DNA from: Lachnospiraceae bacterium UBA7179
Lineage (GTDB): Bacteria; Bacillota; Clostridia; Lachnospirales; Lachnospiraceae
Length of the DNA stretch: 64,000 nucleotides
NCBI GenBank assembly: GCA_002491195.1
Contig: DKVL01000053.1
Coordinates: 1 to 64,000, forward strand
Direction: 5' to 3'
Below the pieces are notes generated by a model. That model made no database searches. It was given only the letters and a program-made list of their open reading frames with translations, and was not told where the DNA came from. The position numbers and the translations under genes are program-made. Positions 7,858-14,822 of the stretch are shown here, one piece after another (position 1 is the stretch's first letter; each line of letters opens with the position of its first letter).

Positions 7858-7938
7858 TTACCTCTGTACAAGCTTCGTCCCATCATCAGACTTTGTACAG
7901 AGACTGCTGCTCAAATCGATCACCATATGGCAAAGCAT
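7858..7938 (-). CDS. possible 26-aa peptide
   Basis: A minus-strand ORF starting MLCHMVIDLSSSLC and ending KLVQR, behind a strong AGGAGGTG site 6 bases from the ATG. It lies just downstream of mazF and 67 bases before the palindrome of the MFS gene. It could be a leader peptide controlling the exporter or a chance ORF. The strong ribosome site is the only support. Confidence 0.25.
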   Translation of the reverse strand: MLCHMVIDLSSSLCTKSDDGTKLVQR

Positions 7939-7967
7939 ATTTTTCACCTCCTGTCACAAATTTTTTA

Positions 7968-8273
7968 TCAATCATATTCAAAAATTCCCTGAATTGTATC
8001 TGATACATCCATAATATAGGCATAAGACAGACTATCAATTCTCGTACATCCCCTTGCTGTTGGATCCAATAACTTCATCTGCTCACAGACAACTACTCCA
8101 CCTGTACCTTCTTTTCCTTTAACTGCTATATGAACCGGTCCCTCCGGGCAGTGCGCCAACAACGGACAAACATGAAATACACCTGTATCCCTGATAAAGG
8201 CATTCTTGCTGACTATTACAAACAAATTCTTAAAACCTGCTACTTTAAGAATATCACCTTGAAAAAAATTCAT
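7968..8273 (-). CDS. MazF/PemK-family mRNA interferase toxin
   Basis: A 101-residue protein beginning MNFFQGDILKVAGFKNLFVI. The opening strand with GDI/V, the VCPLLAH and VHIAV strands, the GTGGVVVCEQMKLLDP motif and the C-terminal SLSYAYIMDVSDTIQGIF helix follow the PemK/MazF SH3-like barrel. These toxins cleave mRNA or tRNA at short sequences. Its ATG overlaps the antitoxin stop as TAATG, so translation is coupled. GTGGVVVCEQ holds the region where the family's catalytic and substrate residues lie. The pair appears intact. Confidence 0.82.
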   Translation of the reverse strand: MNFFQGDILKVAGFKNLFVIVSKNAFIRDTGVFHVCPLLAHCPEGPVHIAVKGKEGTGGVVVCEQMKLLDPTARGCTRIDSLSYAYIMDVSDTIQGIFEYD

Positions 8274-8518
8274 TACAACAACTCCCTGCCTAAAGGTTCT
8301 CCCCAGTCAAAGTCACAGATTGATATCTCTCCGCCATATTCCGCTACACGTTCCTCGAACGTCTTATGTTTGAAAGCCTTCCTAAGCACAATCGCATCAT
8401 TTTTAACTTCAATTTGTAATATATCGGAAGTATTGATATTCAATTTCTCAAGAATACTTTTGGGAATTCTAATACCTTGACTATTTCCCCATGGTCTGAC
8501 AGCAACTTGTTCTCTCAT
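8273..8518 (-). CDS. AbrB/MazE-like antitoxin
   Basis: An 81-residue protein with an N-terminal swapped-hairpin DNA-binding domain (VAVRPWGNSQGIRIPKSILEKL, then DILQIEV and IVLRKA) and an acidic C-terminal tail (ISICDFDWGEPLGREL) of the kind that wraps the toxin. GAGGTGAATTT precedes the ATG. It is the first gene of the mazEF pair, behind the 55-bp promoter element. MazE-type proteins repress their own operon, and the GTATATAC palindrome beside the -10 box is a candidate operator. Confidence 0.85.
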   Translation of the reverse strand: MREQVAVRPWGNSQGIRIPKSILEKLNINTSDILQIEVKNDAIVLRKAFKHKTFEERVAEYGGEISICDFDWGEPLGRELL

Positions 8519-8551
8519 AAATTCACCTCATTCAATCAGTATATTACCGTT

Positions 8552-8606
8552 ATAACTGTATATACATATTATACTGCATTTTCGTTAATTAGCAACTAGA
8601 AACTGT
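8552..8606 (-). promoter_or_regulatory. mazEF promoter within 55-bp repeat, copy 2
   Basis: Minus-strand TTGCTA at 8590-8595, 16-base spacer, TATAAT at 8568-8573, followed by a GTATATAC palindrome. About 50 bases separate the -10 box from the antitoxin ATG. The same 55 bases recur at 3262-3316 with about five changes. Confidence 0.65.
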
Positions 8607-8910
8607 TAATAATTCAGAATAAGCACATAAATAGAAATGCAAGCAGAAAAAACTTCTTTCAGCTCGTCACACTTACGCTGATAGAGGGTGATGAGTTGGT
8701 CAAGGTTTGTTAAATAGTCAGAAATTTTCTTTTGCTCATCCACACTGTAGTGTTGTGGAACCAACCTTCGTTGTTATTGTATTTTGAAAGCGATATCCGC
8801 TCCAAAAATCTTTCCATTACAAAATTTCTGATCAGTGTCATGGCTTTGGCATTGTCTCCATGCGATTTGTTTCTTACCAATGCTTTCAGTTGTATTGATG
8901 TACGAATCAT
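8606..8910 (-). pseudogene. chimeric remnant: AbiEii N-terminus joined to HsdS C-terminus
   Basis: From the ATG at 8910 the frame reads MIRTSIQLKALVRNKSHG and MERFLERISLSKY, the start of the AbiEii nucleotidyltransferase toxin, for about 47 residues. At about 8766-8770 this stops matching. From 8764 another frame reads LVPQHYSVDEQKKISDYL and LDQLITLYQRKCDELKE, the C-terminal coiled-coil end of a type I restriction HsdS subunit, to a stop at 8606. The toxin's catalytic part and most of HsdS are absent. The AbiEii start overlaps the abiEi stop as ATGA, preserving the operon junction. Confidence 0.75.
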
Positions 8911-9497
8911 AGCAGCACCTCCATATATTGTTTTATTTTTTTCTCAACGCAGAGCATTTTGGCATATTCCATAAGTCTTGGCAGATTTTTCCTTCCGTTC
9001 AGATATTCTTTTACAGCGAACTGCTTTTCCTGTATTTCCGTATCCACTCTGAAAATATCGCATAGCGTCCTTTCAGCGTTATAACATGGAACGATATGTC
9101 CATATGGAGTAGCAATAGTGTCCATACCCCAAAAATAGCGCTCCTCAACCACTGTTACCTTATTCAATGGACTCTTCCCTTTATAATCCACCTTATACCC
9201 TCTTGGTACAGTAACAGTAAAACAGATTGGCTCCCGTTCTGATAATCCGAGCAAATACAGAGCTGTATCGTGGGAATAGACAATTTTCTTATACTGCAGA
9301 GAAATAATATATAGATCATCCTGCCATGCGTCCGGTGCCAGATATATGCCTCTTGCAACCCTTTCATAATGCCTGTCTTGCAAATATTGAATTGCATACT
9401 GCTTTGAAATACCTTCTGCAACAATGTCAGCAATCTGTATAATTCCTTGATTTTGTTGTATTTTTGATTCAATGATTTCTTTTTTATTTACTTTCAT
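8907..9497 (-). CDS. AbiEi-family antitoxin (type IV TA)
   Basis: A 196-residue protein with an N-terminal winged helix (IIQIADIVAEGISKQYAIQYL, YERVARGIYLAPDAW) and the AbiEi antitoxin domain (YSHDTALYLLGLSER, ITVTVPRGYKV-like strands, YNAERTLCDIFR, VKEYLNGRKNLPRLMEYA). AbiEi counteracts AbiEii and represses the operon through inverted repeats. The start at 9497 is inferred; no ribosome site precedes it and the predicted transcript begins almost at the ATG. The toxin partner is destroyed, so this is a surviving antitoxin. Confidence 0.82.
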   Translation of the reverse strand: MKVNKKEIIESKIQQNQGIIQIADIVAEGISKQYAIQYLQDRHYERVARGIYLAPDAWQDDLYIISLQYKKIVYSHDTALYLLGLSEREPICFTVTVPRGYKVDYKGKSPLNKVTVVEERYFWGMDTIATPYGHIVPCYNAERTLCDIFRVDTEIQEKQFAVKEYLNGRKNLPRLMEYAKMLCVEKKIKQYMEVLL

Positions 9498-9504
9498 ACA
9501 GCAT

Positions 9505-9533
9505 ATTATGATCAAATGTAGTATAAAAGTCAA
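9505..9533 (-). promoter_or_regulatory. abiEi promoter, possibly leaderless
   Basis: TTGACT (9528-9533), 17-base spacer, CATAAT (9505-9510) on the minus strand. A start site about 7 bases downstream would fall at 9498-9499, next to the ATG at 9497, and no Shine-Dalgarno motif is visible. Confidence 0.5.
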
Positions 9534-9548
9534 GTTCTTTTTGAACCA

Positions 9549-10991
9549 CTAATCTGTTAATAATACACGCTTTCTCTCAATCATCTCATCAATTTTCCCA
9601 ATATAGAGCGCCACATCCTTCATATTCTCACTCCGCTCAATCAGCCCGTCAGGATATACTCTCTTTGAGATACTGCCCGCCCCAAGCGCTATGATCGTCT
9701 GCACTTCCTCATTGATCAAAATGTTATAAATGCCGTATTTCCCCTCTCTCGCATAACCGACATTCTCAAAATTGCCGGACATATTTTTCTGCCTGTAAAG
9801 GTAATAAGGTTTCATGCCCATCGCATAGGCACCTTTCTGCGCGATTTCCATTGTGGCATCTGTGTTGCGGAGTGTCCCGATGCCGTTTTCCGCAATCCAC
9901 TGGCTGAGTTTTGATGCGCGCTTGATCGCAAGCGAATGGACCGTCAGGCTGTCAGGATTTAGTTCCTTGATTTCGTCTATGGTATGCTGCACATCCGCCT
10001 CAAGTTCTCCCGGCAGTCCTAAGATCATATCCATATTAATATTATCAAATCCCGCCTCCCTTGCCATATGGAATGCATCCTTTACCTGCGCCACCGTGTG
10101 CTGCCTGCCTATGTATTTTAAGGTCTCATCCTTCATGGTCTGGGGATTGACGGAGATGCGCGTCACACCGTGCTTTTTTAGCACATCAAGTTTTTCTCTC
10201 GTAATACTGTCCGCGCGCCCTGCCTCCACAGTAAACTCCTTTACCTGCTGCAAGTCAAATCTGTCCCGCACGCGCTGCAGCAGCATATCCAGTTCGTCTG
10301 CACTTAACGTTGTGGGCGTTCCCCCTCCAATATAGATGGTATCCAATATCTTATCATGATACCTTTCCGCGACGAAATCGATCTCCTTAAACAGTGCCCT
10401 CAGATACTCCTGTACCCGTTTGCGCCATGCTGCGATCGAATAAGACGTAAAGGAACAGTACAGACAAGTTGTCGGGCAGAAAGGAATGCCAATGTACATA
10501 CTGTAACCATCCTCATAGTGAATCCTGTCAAGGATCTGCCTCTCCCGTCTGGCAATGTCAAGACTGAGCCGCGCTTTCTCATCACTGACCGCATGTGTCT
10601 CTTTCATCTGTGCAATAATCTCCTCGTCACGCAGCCCTTCCTCCAGCATTCCCATCGTAAGTTTTGTTGGTCTGATCCCTGTCAGATTCCCCCATGGAAG
10701 CGTTTTTCCTGTGTAATCGCACAAGTCATAATACAGCGAAAGTTTATAGTCATTTTTTGTGACACCTGTGCCATTTTTGTATGTGTGTATATATTCTTTC
10801 CTGTCGTCAATATTGAGCACCAGCTCCATGCTGTCCTCCAAAAGCCGTATGATGACCTGGTTCCCGCCGTCTTCCTGATGATTCAGCATCCTTTCATTGT
10901 ACACCCTCACATCATGCTCAGGATAAAATGATTTGAGCAGCGCATGCAGATCATACTGGTAATTCTCCTTATTTGTATAAACGTTAATCAT
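9549..10991 (-). CDS. hemZ: coproporphyrinogen dehydrogenase-like radical SAM protein HemZ
   Basis: A 480-residue radical SAM enzyme. The 4Fe-4S motif is CPTTCLYC with Cys172, Cys176 and Cys179, followed by YIGGGTPTTLSADEL and FTVEAGRAD, as in the HemN/HemZ family. The roughly 160-residue N-terminal extension with GIRPTKLTMGMLEEG is characteristic of HemZ in Clostridia. HemN proper makes protoporphyrinogen; the biochemical role of HemZ in anaerobic Clostridia is not settled. AGGAG lies upstream of the ATG. The gene is downstream of relA and the MBL-fold gene, the usual clostridial order, and marks the right edge of the accessory island. Confidence 0.9.
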   Translation of the reverse strand: MINVYTNKENYQYDLHALLKSFYPEHDVRVYNERMLNHQEDGGNQVIIRLLEDSMELVLNIDDRKEYIHTYKNGTGVTKNDYKLSLYYDLCDYTGKTLPWGNLTGIRPTKLTMGMLEEGLRDEEIIAQMKETHAVSDEKARLSLDIARRERQILDRIHYEDGYSMYIGIPFCPTTCLYCSFTSYSIAAWRKRVQEYLRALFKEIDFVAERYHDKILDTIYIGGGTPTTLSADELDMLLQRVRDRFDLQQVKEFTVEAGRADSITREKLDVLKKHGVTRISVNPQTMKDETLKYIGRQHTVAQVKDAFHMAREAGFDNINMDMILGLPGELEADVQHTIDEIKELNPDSLTVHSLAIKRASKLSQWIAENGIGTLRNTDATMEIAQKGAYAMGMKPYYLYRQKNMSGNFENVGYAREGKYGIYNILINEEVQTIIALGAGSISKRVYPDGLIERSENMKDVALYIGKIDEMIERKRVLLTD

Positions 10992-11041
10992 ATTCTTTTT
11001 CTCCTATTTCCTACGATCTAAACAGTTCCTGAGCATAGATA

Positions 11042-11084
11042 AATCCATGTCCGGAACAGGCATTGCCTATCCCAGACATGGATT
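11042..11084. other. 20-bp hairpin at the MBL-hemZ junction
   Basis: Arms 11042-11061 and 11065-11084 pair over all 20 positions, allowing three G-U pairs, around a 3-base loop. The stop codon of the MBL gene (11067-11069) lies inside it. No U-tract follows, so it is not a standard terminator. A role in mRNA processing or differential decay is possible. Confidence 0.55.
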
Positions 11085-11702
11085 ATACATTCTCTCATAT
11101 CCGACTGTCGTTGCGTCCCCGTGCCCTGAGTAGAGTTTCACATCATCGGGCAGTGTCATGATCCGCTCCCGGATCGAATCGCCAAGCTGCCTCATGGAAC
11201 CCGAATAGAAATCAGTTCTTCCAACAGAACCATTAAAAATCGTATCTCCGCAAAACATCGTTTTATCCTCGGCATCATAAAAACAACAGCCGCCTTTCGT
11301 ATGCCCTGGTGTATGCAATACCTCAAACCGAACCCCGGCCATGCATAAAGTCTGTCTATCGTGCAGATACTCGTCTGCCTCAAATCCATACGCCTTGCCA
11401 AACCAGCCAGATAGATTTTTCTCCGGATCCTTTAAGATCTCCGCCTCGTCCTCATAGGCATAAATTTTTGCGCCGCTGAGTTCTTTCAATTTCAAGGCGC
11501 CGCCTGTATGATCTCCATGACCATGTGTCAATAAAATGCCCGCCACTTTTTCAAACCCAAGGCTTTTTGCATCATCATATACAACCTCACCGTTGTCGCC
11601 CGGATCGATTATGACAATCTCGTCCGCACCTTCCTTGTACACATAATAACAATTTGTCTGGCAGGCACTAAGTACCCTTCTTTTTACCTTTAGATCAGCC
11701 AT
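11067..11702 (-). CDS. MBL-fold metallo-hydrolase (glyoxalase II-like)
   Basis: A 211-residue metallo-beta-lactamase-fold hydrolase. The metal motif THGHGDHTGG gives His60, His62, Asp64 and His65; TPGHTKGG supplies the next His, FCGDTIFNGSVGRTD the bridging Asp, and SGHGDATT the last His. Small proteins of this type are annotated as hydroxyacylglutathione hydrolase-like, but the C-terminal substrate domain of true GloB is missing. The start at 11702 is chosen because upstream codons have no good ribosome site. It lies between relA and hemZ, the usual clostridial arrangement. Substrate unknown. Confidence 0.85.
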   Translation of the reverse strand: MADLKVKRRVLSACQTNCYYVYKEGADEIVIIDPGDNGEVVYDDAKSLGFEKVAGILLTHGHGDHTGGALKLKELSGAKIYAYEDEAEILKDPEKNLSGWFGKAYGFEADEYLHDRQTLCMAGVRFEVLHTPGHTKGGCCFYDAEDKTMFCGDTIFNGSVGRTDFYSGSMRQLGDSIRERIMTLPDDVKLYSGHGDATTVGYERMYNPCLG

Positions 11703-11756
11703 ATGAACAACCACACTCCTCTCATAACCCGCGAATTTGTGCCCCCGCACAAAATT

Positions 11757-14117
11757 TTATCCCGTCGTTCTTTCAATATCGATCACACTGTCGATCGTCC
11801 GCAGTTTATCGACAATCATCCTAAGTTCATCCCTGCTGCCAATCTCAAAAGTCATTCCCATCGTGGCAATGCCCTGTTTGCTTGTTCTGGTATTCACAGA
11901 ACGGATATCAATGTTTTTCTCCGTGAGTGTCTTTGTGATATCTGCCAGCAAACCGTTCCGATTATGCGCATAGATCACGATCTCCGTCAGGTACTTCTCG
12001 CTTCCCTTTGCCGCTTCCTCCGGCTCCCACTCCGCGTCAATGAGTCTGGAACGGTCAATATCAGACAGGTTCATAATGTTAATACAGTCCGTTCTGTGTA
12101 TGGAAATCCCACGTCCACGCGTGACAAAGCCGACAATCTCGTCGCCTGGCACCGGCGCGCAACAGCGCGAAAAACGCACTGCCACATCATGGATTCCCTT
12201 TACGGTAATGCCTGTTTTTCCCTTAGGCTTCATCTGCTTACTGGCAGTTGAATCCTGGATATATGCCATGATCTCCTCGTCAGATTCCTGCTTTTTATGT
12301 TCCTTTGTATACAGTTCCTGCATACGGTTAATGATCTGACCTTCCTTGAGCGCGCCATGTCCGATCGCCGCAAGGAGTGCATCCCAGTCATTAAACCCGT
12401 ATCTGCGCATCACTGCATTCTGATATTTTGAGATCAGAAGATCCGCCAGCATGATATTTTTTGCCCTGCAGTAATTGTGTATGAGTTCTCTTCCCTTTAA
12501 GATATTATCTTCCTTCAGTTCGCTCTTGAACCACTGTGCGATCTTATTCTTCGCCTGTGCAGATTTGACAATATTGAGCCAGTCGCGGCTTGGCCCTTTG
12601 GAATTCTGGGAAGTCATGATCTCGATACAGTCCCCGTTATTGATCTGGTAATCAATCGTGACAAGCTTGCCGTTTACACGCGCGCCGATCATCTTATTTC
12701 CGACTGCGCTGTGGACACTGTATGCAAAATCAATCGGCGTAGAACCCGCAGGAAGATTCTTGACATCGCCCGCCGGAGTAAAACAATAGACATGATCTGA
12801 GAAAAGATCAAGGTCGCTCTTCAACAGCTTCATAAACTCCTTGTTGTCAGACATATCTTTCTGCCACTCGAGGATCTGGCTAAGCCAGGCAAGCTTCTCC
12901 TCCTCACCGCCGCTCGATACTCTGCCGTCACTGGCCTCTTTATACTTCCAGTGCGCGGCAATACCATACTCGGCGACCCTGTGCATCTCAAAAGTCCGAA
13001 TCTGTATCTCAAACGGCGTCCCCGTAGAACCGATCAGTGTCGTATGAAGGGACTGGTACATATTTGCTTTGGGCATGGCAATATAATCTTTAAAGCGCCC
13101 TGGCATCGGTTTATACATCTCATGAATCACACCAAGCGCCGCATAACAGTCCTTTACTGAATTAACAATGATACGCACAGCAAACAAGTCATAGATCTGC
13201 TCCAGCGATTTTCCCTGGTTCTTCATTTTTTTGTATATACTAAAAAAGTGCTTTACCCTCCCGTCGATCTGGGCATCAATACCTGCCTCCGTAATGTGCT
13301 CTGTCACCTCATCGACAATATCCTGCACATATTTCTCTCTCGCTTCTTTTCTGAGAGCAATCTTTTCCACCAGATCATAATATGCCTCCGGCTCCAGATA
13401 TTTCAATGACAAATCATCCAGTTCAACCTTAATCTTGGAGATACCTAACCGCTCCGCAAGCGGTGAATAAATATCCAGAGTCTCTCTGGCGATACGTTTC
13501 TGGCTCTCTGGCGACTTGTATTTCAATGTCCGCATATTGTGCAGACGGTCTGCAAGCTTGATCAGGATTACCCTGATATCCTTTGCCATTGCCAGAAACA
13601 TCTTTCTCAGGTTTTCAGCCTGCAGTTCCTCGCGGCTTGCCAGACGATCAGGCGTCGCATCTCCCGTGTACTGAAGCTGTTCCAGTTTGGTAACGCCATC
13701 GACAAGAAGCTCGACATCTGGGCCAAACTGCTCCTTAAGCTCCTCATTTGTCATAATTGTATCTTCAACAACATCATGCAGAAGCCCGGCAACGATGGTC
13801 TCCTTGTCGAGCTCCAGATCTGCAAGGATAATCGCTACACACAATGGATGAATAATGTAGGGCTCTCCTGATTTCCTTACCTGATCCTTATGCGCTTCAC
13901 GCGCTGTCTCATATGCCTTGTGAATCATTGAAATGTCATCTGACGGATGATATTTGTGTACACGTCGAATAAGCCCTTCATACAACTCATCAGGGCTTTG
14001 AAATTCTTTGATATATTCAATTTTCCGTTCATCTAATTTTCCAGAACCAGCTTTACTCCCCTTTATGATCAGGGAATCCTCATAGGACCCTGTTCTTGTC
14101 TGTTTCTCATCTGTCAC
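11757..14117 (-). CDS. relA: bifunctional (p)ppGpp synthetase/hydrolase (Rel/SpoT family)
   Basis: A 786-residue stringent-response enzyme. Order of domains: HD hydrolase (His90 region, LLHDVVEDT with His114-Asp115, LADRLHNMRTL near 188), synthetase (YDLFAVRIIV, GRFKDYIAMPKANMYQSLHT about 300-355), TGS (VYCFTPAGDVKNLPAGSTPIDFAY about 440), a zinc-finger-like region with RFSRCCAPVPGDEIVGF, and a C-terminal ACT domain. Both active sites look intact, so it should make and degrade (p)ppGpp. The start is a GTG at 14117 with a weak ribosome site. It sits in the classic apt-relA pair. Confidence 0.95.
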   Translation of the reverse strand: MTDEKQTRTGSYEDSLIIKGSKAGSGKLDERKIEYIKEFQSPDELYEGLIRRVHKYHPSDDISMIHKAYETAREAHKDQVRKSGEPYIIHPLCVAIILADLELDKETIVAGLLHDVVEDTIMTNEELKEQFGPDVELLVDGVTKLEQLQYTGDATPDRLASREELQAENLRKMFLAMAKDIRVILIKLADRLHNMRTLKYKSPESQKRIARETLDIYSPLAERLGISKIKVELDDLSLKYLEPEAYYDLVEKIALRKEAREKYVQDIVDEVTEHITEAGIDAQIDGRVKHFFSIYKKMKNQGKSLEQIYDLFAVRIIVNSVKDCYAALGVIHEMYKPMPGRFKDYIAMPKANMYQSLHTTLIGSTGTPFEIQIRTFEMHRVAEYGIAAHWKYKEASDGRVSSGGEEEKLAWLSQILEWQKDMSDNKEFMKLLKSDLDLFSDHVYCFTPAGDVKNLPAGSTPIDFAYSVHSAVGNKMIGARVNGKLVTIDYQINNGDCIEIMTSQNSKGPSRDWLNIVKSAQAKNKIAQWFKSELKEDNILKGRELIHNYCRAKNIMLADLLISKYQNAVMRRYGFNDWDALLAAIGHGALKEGQIINRMQELYTKEHKKQESDEEIMAYIQDSTASKQMKPKGKTGITVKGIHDVAVRFSRCCAPVPGDEIVGFVTRGRGISIHRTDCINIMNLSDIDRSRLIDAEWEPEEAAKGSEKYLTEIVIYAHNRNGLLADITKTLTEKNIDIRSVNTRTSKQGIATMGMTFEIGSRDELRMIVDKLRTIDSVIDIERTTG

Positions 14118-14181
14118 TTCACATCACCAGCCATATCCTATATATTCGTCAACCAGCAAATTTTTATGAATAAACAATAGT

Positions 14182-14706
14182 TTATTTTCCCTCGTAGATG
14201 ATCGCGGAATCAAGCCTATAACCTGCAATCCTCTCCCTGCCCTTCAATCCGGCAAGTTCCATCAGCACGACTACTCCCACTACTTCTCCGCCAAGTGACT
14301 CGATCAGTCTGATCATTGCTTCCGTCGTACCGCCAGTGGCAATCAGATCATCTACCACCAGAACCTTCTGTCCAGGTTGAATAGAATCCTTATGCATCTC
14401 TATCGTCGCCTTGCCATACTCGAGATCGTAATCAATCGAAACAGTCTCACGCGGAAGCTTTCCTTTCTTCCTGATCAGAACAAAGGGCTTATGATTATTA
14501 TATGCGATTGGTGTTCCAAAGATAAACCCTCTGGACTCGGCGCCTGCCACAACATCATACTCTAAATCTTTTACTAAATCCTGCATCTGATCAATGGCAA
14601 GCTGCAGACCGTCAGCGTCCTGGAGAACGCTTGTCACATCGCGGAATATGATACCCGGTTCCGGGAAATCAGGTATTGCTTTTACGTATTCTTCCAGTTT
14701 TTTCAT
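14182..14706 (-). CDS. apt: adenine phosphoribosyltransferase
   Basis: A 174-residue purine-salvage enzyme converting adenine plus PRPP to AMP. It shows IPDFPEPGIIFRDVT near the N-terminus, GAESRGFIFGTPIAY, and the PRPP-binding loop VLVVDDLIATGGTTEA. Length fits the family (about 170-180). I chose the ATG at 14706 rather than an upstream TTG because the protein then begins MKKLEEYVKAIPDFP as relatives do. It lies 65 bases upstream of relA on the same strand, an arrangement conserved in Firmicutes. Confidence 0.95.
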   Translation of the reverse strand: MKKLEEYVKAIPDFPEPGIIFRDVTSVLQDADGLQLAIDQMQDLVKDLEYDVVAGAESRGFIFGTPIAYNNHKPFVLIRKKGKLPRETVSIDYDLEYGKATIEMHKDSIQPGQKVLVVDDLIATGGTTEAMIRLIESLGGEVVGVVVLMELAGLKGRERIAGYRLDSAIIYEGK

Positions 14707-14822
14707 AAAGTATTCTCTCTCCAATCTTTTATCATAAAATATTCATAAAGATTTTATTTTTTTGAATATTACTATTATAGTATCATTTAACTGTTTCGTC
14801 AATTATTTTTCGATGGGCGGAA

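Noticed and set aside
7801..7992. Plus-strand 63-residue ORF upstream of the TA genes
   Set aside because: No ribosome binding site, overlaps the minus-strand mazF end, and no family resemblance.
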